In this document: piece after piece, positions 18,038-25,487 of the stretch
How the letters are laid out: the number at the start of each line of letters is the position of its first letter
Position numbering within the stretch: position 1 is the first letter of the stretch
Origin: Chryseobacterium sp. Bi04
GTDB taxonomy: Bacteria; Bacteroidota; Bacteroidia; Flavobacteriales; Weeksellaceae
DNA length: 60,659 nt
Assembly: GCF_918698085.1 (NCBI RefSeq)
Contig: NZ_CAKKLP010000020.1
Coordinates: 1-60,659 of the forward strand
Direction of reading: 5' to 3'
The notes under the pieces: generated by a model
The model's input: the letters and a program-made list of their open reading frames with translations, nothing else
Told to the model about the DNA's origin: nothing
Databases searched by the model: none
Position numbers and translations under genes: made by a program

Positions 18038-18490
18038 TTATGAGATTTCTATCATTCTCGGTGGTTTCTGCTTCGCATCCTCCTTCTTGGGAATTGTTAG
18101 CATAAGCAGCCCGTTTTCATATTTCGCATTTATATTATCTTGGTCCACCACATCCTTCGGAAGCTCAAAGCTTCGTTGGAAGGACTGATAACTGAACTCT
18201 TTCCGTGTGAAATTATCTTCTTTTGTTTCGGTGCTGTCATGCTTCATGGATGAAATTGTGAGCAGGTTACCATCCAATTTGATCTGAAAATCATTCTTGT
18301 CCATTCCGGGTGCAGCAACCTGTACCTCGTACGCATCGCTATTCTCCCTTATATTTACCGAAGGTACCGTAGTACTGGTCGATGAGTAATTGTTATTGCC
18401 CCAGTTAAAAAGTTCACGGCCAAAAAAATCATCAAAGATGTTCGAAAAGCCTACATTATTGTTTCCGTTTCTTCTCATTAGATTATTCAT
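18038..18490 (-). CDS. Hsp20/alpha-crystallin small heat-shock protein
   Basis: The 150-residue protein has a flexible N terminus (MNNLMRRNGNNNVGFSNIFD), an alpha-crystallin domain at about residues 45-135, and a short C-terminal tail. The domain contains VQVAAPGMDKNDFQIKLDGN and the closing motif YENGLLMLTIPK, and the tail ends with an MIEIS-type anchor. Such proteins are ATP-independent holdases that form large oligomers in the cytoplasm. It lies 100 bases downstream of the antiporter gene on the same strand. The intervening DNA carries its own promoter block, which is shared with the antiporter. The gene ends at a strong bidirectional terminator. Confidence 0.93.
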   Translation of the reverse strand: MNNLMRRNGNNNVGFSNIFDDFFGRELFNWGNNNYSSTSTTVPSVNIRENSDAYEVQVAAPGMDKNDFQIKLDGNLLTISSMKHDSTETKEDNFTRKEFSYQSFQRSFELPKDVVDQDNINAKYENGLLMLTIPKKEDAKQKPPRMIEIS

Positions 18491-18534
18491 AGTAATCTCC
18501 TTTTAAATAGTTTAACAATCATTTAATAACACGT

Positions 18535-18548
18535 CAGCTGGCCAGCTG
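18535..18548. promoter_or_regulatory. Perfect 14-bp palindrome in the Hsp20 leader
   Basis: CAGCTGGCCAGCTG is a perfect dyad, placed just after the expected transcription start of the Hsp20 gene. The antiporter gene has a degenerate relative, CAGCTGGCCGACTGG, at 19911-19925 in the same relative position. It may be an operator or a leader hairpin. Confidence 0.5.
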
Positions 18549-18560
18549 TGTATAAAAAAC

Positions 18561-18576
18561 AGCAAAAAAAATACCA
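18561..18576 (-). promoter_or_regulatory. Sigma-54-like promoter of Hsp20
   Basis: On the minus strand TGGTATTTTTTTTGCT has GG and GC separated by exactly ten bases, as in -24/-12 promoters (consensus TGGCACG-N4-TTGCW). The start codon would be about 60 bases after the transcription start. The upstream box TTTGACAGCAAT (18615-18604) recurs at the same distance in front of the antiporter gene. The T-run makes a chance match possible. Confidence 0.5.
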
Positions 18577-18590
18577 GTTGCCAAAGTGTC

Positions 18591-19829
18591 TTATTTTTTT
18601 AGCATTGCTGTCAAATTTTCATCTTCCGTGGTATTTAAAGTGGTATCTGCACTCTCTTTTTCTCTATTTTTTCTTCCTTTGTAAATGCGGGTTGCTTTAC
18701 GATTCTTGATTGAGGTACCGCAACTGATCCAGATGGTAGACAGCAAAAGAGATAAACAGGTAATACCTAATCCGGCTTTATAAAGATCGTATGCCACCAT
18801 ACCCGTTTTGTAAGCAATTGAAAGCGCCAGGATTCCAAATTCACCCGTCTGGGAAAGCAATGCACCCCCATAAAAACTGTTCTCCCATTTGAAATTCAGT
18901 ATCCGGAAGAATATAGATGCCATGATGCTGTTGCTTACCAGTACCACTAAGGTACCTATGACGATAAGCTTGTAATTGGATAAAAGATAATTAATATCCA
19001 GCCGTAGACCGATGGATACAAAAAACAGCGAAATGAAGAAGACCTTAAAAGGCAGCAGGGAATGTTCGAGCCAGTGGAATGCCTGGATTTTTCCGACCAG
19101 AACCCCTGCGATAAAGCTGCCCAGTGCAGCACTCAGGCCAACGGTCTCTGCAACAAGACCAAAACCAAGACAGATGAAAAGTCCCGAAAACACCTGCAGG
19201 TCATGGTCGTTTTCAAGGAAGGTGCTTGAAAACCTGATTTTCCTCAGATTTCTTATTTTTCTGAATATCAAAAAAATTCCTACACATATAGCCAAGGGAA
19301 GTACAAAGTTTAAGATGTTGAACTTTTCACCGTTCCAGAATTTCAGGGCTGTCAGGACTGGAGCCAGGAGAAGATCCTGCAATAACAGAATATTGAGGAT
19401 AATAATTCCGAAGGCGCTGTGAAGTTTTCCATGCCTCTTCATAAATTCCACAACAACTGCTGTGCTGTTGAACGTAAAGAGGATTGCGATGAGCAGAACA
19501 CTTTTAAAATCAAGTTCAAGTATCTCGCCCAGGAAATAGGCAAACAAAAAGCTCAGCATTACTTTGATACTCTGTGCCAGTATCGGCTTAATGATAAGGC
19601 TCTTTTTATTGGGAACATTAATTTCCATTCCTATAAAGAACATCAGCAGTAATATTCCTATCTCACCGATCACCTCTATTTCCTCAGTCTTTTCAAAAAG
19701 TTTGAGAGCATGGGGCCCCAATAGCACACCTGCGATAATATAAGCAATAAGATAGGGCTGATTAAATTTTTTCAGCAAAAACATCAGTCCTAAAATGGTC
19801 ATACACAAAATACATACTGTCCAAAGCAT
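18591..19829 (-). CDS. CPA2-type cation:proton antiporter (KefB-like)
   Basis: The 412-residue inner-membrane protein has about 12 hydrophobic helices and belongs to the monovalent cation:proton antiporter-2 family. Recognisable segments are QPYLIAYIIAGVLLGPHALK, IGILLLMFFIGMEI, LLIAILFTFNSTAVVVEFMK and GLSAALGSFIAGVLVGK, followed by LLSQTGEFGILALSIAY. It ends in a short charged cytoplasmic tail and lacks the TrkA-N nucleotide-binding domain of true KefB/KefC. It probably exchanges K+ or Na+ for protons in pH or osmotic stress. Its last codons overlap the upstream box of the Hsp20 promoter. Confidence 0.88.
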   Translation of the reverse strand: MLWTVCILCMTILGLMFLLKKFNQPYLIAYIIAGVLLGPHALKLFEKTEEIEVIGEIGILLLMFFIGMEINVPNKKSLIIKPILAQSIKVMLSFLFAYFLGEILELDFKSVLLIAILFTFNSTAVVVEFMKRHGKLHSAFGIIILNILLLQDLLLAPVLTALKFWNGEKFNILNFVLPLAICVGIFLIFRKIRNLRKIRFSSTFLENDHDLQVFSGLFICLGFGLVAETVGLSAALGSFIAGVLVGKIQAFHWLEHSLLPFKVFFISLFFVSIGLRLDINYLLSNYKLIVIGTLVVLVSNSIMASIFFRILNFKWENSFYGGALLSQTGEFGILALSIAYKTGMVAYDLYKAGLGITCLSLLLSTIWISCGTSIKNRKATRIYKGRKNREKESADTTLNTTEDENLTAMLKK

Positions 19830-19935
19830 ATCTCTATAACTGTTAGATTGAAGTATTTACAAATTTTTAAATTCAAACTGGAATATCCGTTTTTAACGGT
19901 AGTGTTAAGGCAGCTGGCCGACTGGAAAAGAAAAA

Positions 19936-19951
19936 AACAAAAAAAATACCA
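19936..19951 (-). promoter_or_regulatory. Sigma-54-like promoter of the antiporter gene
   Basis: TGGTATTTTTTTTGTT on the minus strand copies the Hsp20 promoter element base for base, except that the -12 GC is GT. The 12-base box TTTGACAGCAAT (19990-19979) lies 27 bases upstream, exactly as at Hsp20. The start codon is about 100 bases further on. Confidence 0.45.
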
Positions 19952-19984
19952 GTTGAAGAGCTGTGATATTTTTTCCGGATTGCT

Positions 19985-20020
19985 GTCAAAATTGCAATAC
20001 TATTAGTTGCAATATTTGAC
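19985..20020. promoter_or_regulatory. Inverted repeat between divergent genes
   Basis: Arms GTCAAAATTGCAA (19985-19997) and TTGCAATATTTGAC (20007-20020) are near-perfect inverted copies around a 9-base centre. They sit between the antiporter promoter (minus strand) and the lipoprotein-cyanophycinase genes (plus strand), so a dimeric regulator or enhancer-binding protein could serve both sides. Confidence 0.5.
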
Positions 20021-20204
20021 TTATGACAGATGCTGCTAATCATATGTAATGTATATAATTTTAATTACATTCATAAACCAGTTTCTTGTGACATATTTAC
20101 CATTTTTGGCTGGACCAAAGGAGCACCCTCTCTTTAATTGTGATTTCCATCATAAATTTTCCATTTTCTGATTACTAAGTTTGGTAGTACCTAAATTAAT
20201 TATT

Positions 20205-20399
20205 ATGAAATATGTATTATATCTTTTTTTATTAAGCACTCTGTCCGCCTGTACAAAATCTGAGACACAGTATATTAATCAGGACAATAAAAAAGAATCA
20301 GTAAATGACAAAGCTTCGGATACAATACAAACGCTGGATGAAATGTCTGATACCATGAAGCAGGAAAGAGACACTAATGTAAAAACTGCTAATGAATAG
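20205..20399 (+). CDS. Small lipoprotein
   Basis: From ATG at 20205 this encodes 64 residues with a lipoprotein signal MKYVLYLFLLSTLSAC; an upstream start in the same frame at 20181 would spoil the signal, so the inner one is preferred. The mature part is hydrophilic, rich in Lys, Asp, Asn and Thr (NQDNKKESVNDKASDT), and probably disordered. It lies six bases before the first cyanophycinase-like gene, so the two are likely co-transcribed. It resembles in style the lipoprotein at 24424. Function is unknown. Confidence 0.7.
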   Translation: MKYVLYLFLLSTLSACTKSETQYINQDNKKESVNDKASDTIQTLDEMSDTMKQERDTNVKTANE

Positions 20400-20405
20400 T
20401 TATGT

Positions 20406-21233
20406 ATGACTCCAAAAGGCAGAATAATTATCATTCGTGGTAATGATACAGATATTTATAAAGCAGAATATGAGTCAACATCCTATCAGTTGTTAATTAA
20501 AGCTTTCACCTTGCTGTCTGAGCAAAAAAATGTTCGTATTGAAATAATCACAACATCAAATTTAGCAGCGAATAAAAAAGAGATGTATTCTACAGCATTA
20601 GAAAAGCAAGGCTATAATAATGTCGGGTTTATTTATATTCAAAAAAAACAGGACACAGATCATTATTATCCAAGGATACGGGATGCTAAATCTGTTGTTT
20701 TTGTTGATAATAATCTTAAAATCTGTGAAATTTTAAAGAACTCAGTAATGCTGGAGCTTTTAAGCAAACGATACCAGCATGAAGAAAGCTTTACCATTGC
20801 CGGAATCAACTCAGGAGCAATGTATCTTTCGGAACTGATAATAAGTAACACCGGAGATACCGCTGCAGGTCTTGGATTCATTAAGAATTGCATCATTGAT
20901 ACCCAGTTTATACATGGAGCAAGATTTAAAAGTTTGGTAAAAACAGTTCTCGGTCATCAGGAATATGTAGGCTTGGCATTAAGAAGCGGCATGTTATTAA
21001 TCATTGAAAAAGGTTACAAAGCATCATGTTTTGGCAGTCATTCTATTATAGCAGTGAATGCTAAAAATATTAAAAACGTGCACCTAACAAGAGGAACTTC
21101 TGTTTATAAAAAAAATCTGAAAGGACATATTCTTACCGATGGCTCTGTACTCAATTTAATCAGTGGAGATCCGATAAAGAATCATTTGCCTGCCTACAGC
21201 TTAAACTTTACAAACAGAAATATAATTCTATAA
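20406..21233 (+). CDS. Cyanophycinase-like S51 protein lacking catalytic residues
   Basis: The 275 residues align along their length with the next gene, an S51-family cyanophycinase. The nucleophile elbow GTSAGAM of the neighbour is GINSGAM here, with N135 where the serine should be. The histidine motif DTHF is DTQF, with Q167. The FFTGGDQNRI segment is replaced by VFVDNNLKIC. Three conserved active-site blocks are therefore altered while the fold is kept, which points to a non-catalytic paralogue, possibly a regulatory or binding partner of the downstream enzyme. It follows the small lipoprotein by six bases and precedes the intact paralogue by 19. Confidence 0.82.
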   Translation: MTPKGRIIIIRGNDTDIYKAEYESTSYQLLIKAFTLLSEQKNVRIEIITTSNLAANKKEMYSTALEKQGYNNVGFIYIQKKQDTDHYYPRIRDAKSVVFVDNNLKICEILKNSVMLELLSKRYQHEESFTIAGINSGAMYLSELIISNTGDTAAGLGFIKNCIIDTQFIHGARFKSLVKTVLGHQEYVGLALRSGMLLIIEKGYKASCFGSHSIIAVNAKNIKNVHLTRGTSVYKKNLKGHILTDGSVLNLISGDPIKNHLPAYSLNFTNRNIIL

Positions 21234-21252
21234 TCTCAACTAAATATTACAT

Positions 21253-22119
21253 ATGAAACCCAAAGGACAATTATTGATTATCGGTGGTAAAGAAGACAAG
21301 GATGGAAGTGCTTCTGAAATGAAAAAAATGAATAAAAATTTTTCACACCATGAAATTCTTAAGCTTCTGGCAAAATCCAAAGATGACCGGATTGAGGTGA
21401 TTACTGCAGCAACTTCTGAACCCGAAAGCATGCAGCAAACCTACACAAAAACATTTAAAGATATCGGATATACAAATTTTGGTTTTCTGGATATCCGGGA
21501 TGACCAGATTCATACAGATGATCATTTCAAAAGGATAAAAGCCGCTGCTACAGTCTTTTTTACGGGAGGTGACCAGAATAGGATCTGTCAAACGTTACAG
21601 CAATCTGTTTTAATAGATCTTTTAAGGGAAAAATATCAGAAGGAGGAAAATTTTATGATTGCGGGAACCAGCGCAGGAGCAATGTGTATTCCTAATATTG
21701 TAATCCTGGAAGCAGTTAATGGTGAAGCGATCCTGGAAAATGATATTGAGCTTGATTCCGGGTTGGGTTTAATCGGGAACTATATTATTGACACCCATTT
21801 TGTACACCGGGCAAGATTCGGGAGGCTTGCACACGCTATAATCTCTCATCGGGATTGCTGGGGAATCGGTCTTGGAGAAGATACAGCCCTTTTGATAGAA
21901 GAGGGATGTAAAGCAACATGCTACGGATCCGGAATGGTCTGGATTTTTAATGCAAAAGAAATTGGCTGCACAAATATAGAAACCGTAAAAAAAGGCTATC
22001 CTATTTACGCAGAAAATCTTAAAGCTCATATTTTAACAGAAGGTTGTAAAATTGATTTTAGCAACAATGTATTTGCAGGAGCACTATCAGAAAAGAAAAA
22101 TGACAATAAAGAAGAGTAA
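21253..22119 (+). CDS. Cyanophycinase (peptidase family S51)
   Basis: This 288-residue protein is of normal length for a cyanophycinase-type serine peptidase, which hydrolyses the beta-aspartyl-arginine polymer cyanophycin or related beta-aspartyl peptides. The nucleophile motif AGTSAGAM places S140; DTHFVHRARFGRL gives H182; FFTGGDQNRI and the ATSEPE loop are also present. No signal peptide is seen, so it is cytoplasmic. No cyanophycin synthetase is in the window, so the true substrate may be an external or modified peptide. It is the last gene of the lipoprotein and S51-pair operon and is followed by a MITE-like repeat. Confidence 0.9.
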   Translation: MKPKGQLLIIGGKEDKDGSASEMKKMNKNFSHHEILKLLAKSKDDRIEVITAATSEPESMQQTYTKTFKDIGYTNFGFLDIRDDQIHTDDHFKRIKAAATVFFTGGDQNRICQTLQQSVLIDLLREKYQKEENFMIAGTSAGAMCIPNIVILEAVNGEAILENDIELDSGLGLIGNYIIDTHFVHRARFGRLAHAIISHRDCWGIGLGEDTALLIEEGCKATCYGSGMVWIFNAKEIGCTNIETVKKGYPIYAENLKAHILTEGCKIDFSNNVFAGALSEKKNDNKEE

Positions 22120-22140
22120 AATAAAACTTTTCTTTTTACA

Positions 22141-22380
22141 GAACTTGTTTACACTTTTTATTTTGTAGTAGTCAAAAGTCACAAAGTTTATTGAATACCT
22201 AAGTTAAATAAAGCCCTGAAATAAGCTCCATACAACTCATGTAAGTTAAAAAAAAATCAAAGATTTTTTGCTTATGTGTACTTTTTATTCTCAATCAGTT
22301 TAAACTTAAAATAAGCTAAAGTGTTTATAGCCTTTCACCCAGCTTTTGTAACTAAATTTTTAATTAGTTTAAACAGGCTT
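22141..22380 (-). repeat. MITE-like repeat, copy B
   Basis: This 240-base block is the inverted counterpart of 12535-12790. Shared stretches include CTATAAACACTTTAGCTTAT, the block around AACTGATTG, AATAAAAAGTACA, and the terminal AAAATAAAAAGTGTAAACAAG. Similarity is high but not complete, so the copies are old. It lies between the cyanophycinase and the SdhB-like gene and has no coding capacity. Confidence 0.75.
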
Positions 22381-22485
22381 ATAATGAAATAAGGGATTTC
22401 GATCTCCTATTCAGCATAATATGAGATCACTCATAAAATTGTAATGTTATTACCTATATTTTTAATACTCCAATTTAAGAATGCT

Positions 22486-23253
22486 ATGAATACCAGAAAA
22501 TATTTATCTCTTACTTTAAAGATCTGGCGGCAGAAAAACAGAAAAACAAAAGGGAAATTTGAAATTTACAAAATTTCGGATATTTCTACCGATTCGTCTT
22601 TTCTGGAAATGCTGGATATACTTAACGAACAGTTAATTAGTGAAAATAAAGAACCTGTCGCCTTCGATCATGACTGCCGTGAAGGAATATGCGGAATGTG
22701 TTCTTTATATATAAACGGAAGAGCACATGGCCCGGATACAGGAATTACAACCTGTCAGCTCCATATGAGAATGTTTGGTGATGGTGATACTATTATTGTT
22801 GAGCCTTGGAGAAGCATTGCGTTTCCTGTTATTAAAGATTTAATTACAGATCGGAGTGCTTTTGACAGGATCATGGCAGCAGGTGGATTTATTTCTGCCA
22901 ACACTTCTGGAAATACATTGGATGCCAATGCTATTGCCATTCCCAAAGCTGATGCTGATAAAGCGATGGACGCTGCAGCTTGTATTAGCTGCGGAGCCTG
23001 TGTAGCCTGTTGTCCGAATGGTGCCGCAATGCTTTTCGTTGGCGCTAAAGTTTCTCATTTTGCATTACTTCCACAGGGAAGAGTTGAAAGAAAAAGAAGG
23101 GTTCTAAATATGGTAAAAGCAATGGATGAAGAAGGCTTCGGAAATTGTTCAGTAATTGGAGCATGTGAAGTAGAATGTCCTAAAAATATTTCTTTGGATA
23201 CTATTGCCAGAATGAATAGAGAATATATGAGCGCCTGGCTCAGTACAGAATAA
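22486..23253 (+). CDS. sdhB: Succinate dehydrogenase/fumarate reductase iron-sulfur subunit
   Basis: From ATG at 22486 the protein has 255 residues; the earlier in-frame ATG at 22444 would add a hydrophobic stretch not typical of SdhB. All three cluster motifs are present: [2Fe-2S] with C64, C69, C72 and C90; CISCGACVACCP for the [4Fe-4S]; and CSVIGACEVECP for the [3Fe-4S]. SdhB passes electrons from the flavoprotein SdhA to the membrane anchor. No sdhA or sdhC is adjacent, and the next gene is an epimerase. This is therefore either a separated second copy or a subunit serving another complex. Confidence 0.9.
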   Translation: MNTRKYLSLTLKIWRQKNRKTKGKFEIYKISDISTDSSFLEMLDILNEQLISENKEPVAFDHDCREGICGMCSLYINGRAHGPDTGITTCQLHMRMFGDGDTIIVEPWRSIAFPVIKDLITDRSAFDRIMAAGGFISANTSGNTLDANAIAIPKADADKAMDAAACISCGACVACCPNGAAMLFVGAKVSHFALLPQGRVERKRRVLNMVKAMDEEGFGNCSVIGACEVECPKNISLDTIARMNREYMSAWLSTE

Positions 23254-23291
23254 AGCAGAATTCTTAAAGTTTAATCTTCAATTGTCTTATA

Positions 23292-24275
23292 ATGATTTTA
23301 GTAACGGGAGCTACAGGAATTCTTGGCAGGGTAATCGTTTTGGAACTTTTAAAAAGAGGTAAAATAGTTCGTGCCGCAAAAAGAAGCTCCAGTGATTTGG
23401 AAGAAGTGAAAAAATCATTAGAATATTATACAGAAAATGCTGAAAGCTATTTTAATAAGATAGAATGGGTGACAATAGATTTAAACAACAAGAAAAGTGT
23501 GCAAAGTGCCCTGGAAAGTGTAGAAGAAGTCTATCATTGTGCTGCAAAAGTGAGCTACGATCCGGAAAGGCAAAAAGAGGTTACTGACATCAATGTTAAA
23601 GGAACTGAAAATATTATTGAATGCTGCAGATATTTCAATAATGTGAAATTTCTTTATGTAAGTTCTGCAGCAATTTTTAATAAGGAAAAAAGCAATAAAC
23701 CGATTGATGAAAATTCTGATCTTATCAATGGTAAAAACAATACAATATATGCTATCTCAAAATATAAGGCTGACTATGCAGTTCGTGAAGCATTTTATCA
23801 GGGATTACATACCATTATTATCTATCCGGGAATGATTATAGGGAGTGGCAATTGGCAAAAAAGCAGTGGTGAACTTTTACAGATTTTTGCCGGTAAATTT
23901 TACACTTTCCCCGGTGGAACAGGATGTGTGGATGTAAGAGATGTGGCAAGAATAGCAATCGAACTGATGGAAAAAAATATGTTTGGAGAACGTTTCATTG
24001 TTGTTTCTGAGAACAAAAAATACAGTGATCTTTCTAAAATGATTAAAAAGAAATTTAATAAAAATAATTCTTTTGTACTATCAAGAATTTTAAATATTAT
24101 TACGGGAGGGCTGATTCCCAAATTAAGATTACTGACCAGAGCGAACATAGAATTCTTAACATCGTTTCAGAAAATGAATAATGATAAAATTGTAAAAACT
24201 TTAAATTATGAATTTATTACGGTGGAAGACAGCCTCATTTTTCATATTAATAATTTTCTCAGTGAAAAAGGATAA
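23292..24275 (+). CDS. NAD-dependent epimerase/dehydratase (extended SDR)
   Basis: The 327-residue protein starts with the Rossmann motif of extended SDRs, LVTGATGILGRVIVLELLKR, and has AAKVSYD and VSSAAIF in the middle. The YAISKYKAD segment carries the catalytic YxxxK pair, and YPGMIIGSGNW follows. Relatives act on nucleotide sugars, dihydroflavonol-like compounds or beta-hydroxysteroids. The gene follows SdhB by 38 bases, which suggests co-transcription but no obvious joint pathway. The substrate is unknown. Confidence 0.85.
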   Translation: MILVTGATGILGRVIVLELLKRGKIVRAAKRSSSDLEEVKKSLEYYTENAESYFNKIEWVTIDLNNKKSVQSALESVEEVYHCAAKVSYDPERQKEVTDINVKGTENIIECCRYFNNVKFLYVSSAAIFNKEKSNKPIDENSDLINGKNNTIYAISKYKADYAVREAFYQGLHTIIIYPGMIIGSGNWQKSSGELLQIFAGKFYTFPGGTGCVDVRDVARIAIELMEKNMFGERFIVVSENKKYSDLSKMIKKKFNKNNSFVLSRILNIITGGLIPKLRLLTRANIEFLTSFQKMNNDKIVKTLNYEFITVEDSLIFHINNFLSEKG

Positions 24276-24423
24276 AGCCAATCGGTTCAAATCAAATCCA
24301 TGCTATTTGATTGCTCTTTTAAAATAATGTAATTATGATTTCACTCATAGACTGGTGACAAACCTCTATGTAATTTTGATTGTCAAAATACTCATAGAAT
24401 TCATTAACTTATCATTATAGCTT

Positions 24424-24714
24424 ATGAAAAATTTATTCGTATCCATCATTGCACTAAGTTTTGTAGTCCTGGCCTGTAAAAAAAGGGAAACTGAAAACAC
24501 TACAGTTACCGATTCTGCCAATACACCAGGTAATTATTCTGATACAGCGGCATCAACATCCCCAATTTCCAAAGACAGCACTGCAGGTGATGACAGTATA
24601 AATACAAAGACTCATATTGGCGGCAGAAAAACAAGCAACAATAATACAGGAAACGCCACCGGTAACATCAATGCGGCAGTATCGGACAGTGCGCATCCTG
24701 CAAAATCAAAATAA
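24424..24714 (+). CDS. Small Ser/Thr/Asn-rich lipoprotein
   Basis: The protein has 96 residues. The lipoprotein signal MKNLFVSIIALSFVVLAC is followed by a low-complexity region rich in Thr, Ser, Asn and Gly (TASTSPISKDSTAGDDSIN) and ends SAHPAKSK. No folded domain is apparent. It is probably anchored in the outer or inner membrane by its lipidated cysteine and exposes a disordered tail. The composition resembles the lipoprotein at 20205. It converges on the MarR gene. Function is unknown. Confidence 0.68.
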   Translation: MKNLFVSIIALSFVVLACKKRETENTTVTDSANTPGNYSDTAASTSPISKDSTAGDDSINTKTHIGGRKTSNNNTGNATGNINAAVSDSAHPAKSK

Positions 24715-24750
24715 GCCACTGATCATTATCCTGTTAATTTGCAGAACTTA

Positions 24751-25425
24751 TCAAACTTTAAAATCATAATCATCATACACTTTGTTGATGAGCTGATCCG
24801 AGTGGATATTTTGTGAAAAAATAGGATAATGAAAACGATCCAGCTTATTAAGAATGCGTATCAGATCCATCTTTTCACTGTGATTAAGATTTCCTGCAAC
24901 GATATGGGTAGCCTGGCGAATCTTCTCCATTTGATTTTCCAGGATCAGCAGTCCCCTTTCGGAAATGCGTATTAATTTACTTCGTTTGTCCAAATCAGAG
25001 TCAGTTTGTTCAATAAGCCCCTGACGCAGCAGCCTTGTGATAATAAGCATACCTACCGGCTTATCATGAATATTTTTTTTGATAAGCGCCATCTTGGTCA
25101 TCTCTCCAAAAACCTTCAAATTAATCAGATAAATAAAGTCTTCCTGAGTAGAAAATTCAGAATCTGAAATTGCAGATTTTGAGTAGGTTTTCGCATATCG
25201 GTTAAGATGAACAAGTAATGTACTTATAGCACTTTCCGGTGTTCTTCCATTCTCCTTACCTTCCCAGTATGGCTCTTCAAGATGAGCTTCTTCAGTATTC
25301 TCTTTATTGGAAACCCATGCTTTAAAACCCTGAATAGTTCCCGGATACAAATCAGGACAAGCACGGACTTCCGTTTCAAACTCCTGCAGCAGGTCTATAA
25401 AATCTTTAATAAGCGTGTAATTCAT
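24751..25425 (-). CDS. MarR-family winged-helix regulator
   Basis: The protein has 224 residues, longer than average because of an N-terminal helical extension of about 85 residues. The winged helix is visible in MLIITRLLRQGLIEQTDSDL followed by DKRSKLIRISERGLLIL, the standard MarR wing with its DxRSK signature. It lies 62 bases downstream of hemH on the same strand and could regulate itself and hemH, although the spacing permits a separate promoter. The ligand is unknown. Confidence 0.85.
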   Translation of the reverse strand: MNYTLIKDFIDLLQEFETEVRACPDLYPGTIQGFKAWVSNKENTEEAHLEEPYWEGKENGRTPESAISTLLVHLNRYAKTYSKSAISDSEFSTQEDFIYLINLKVFGEMTKMALIKKNIHDKPVGMLIITRLLRQGLIEQTDSDLDKRSKLIRISERGLLILENQMEKIRQATHIVAGNLNHSEKMDLIRILNKLDRFHYPIFSQNIHSDQLINKVYDDYDFKV

Positions 25426-25487
25426 ATCCGTTAAATAGTTTACAAATATACCTAAATCTTAAAAAGTTATACAATATATATTTAAAA

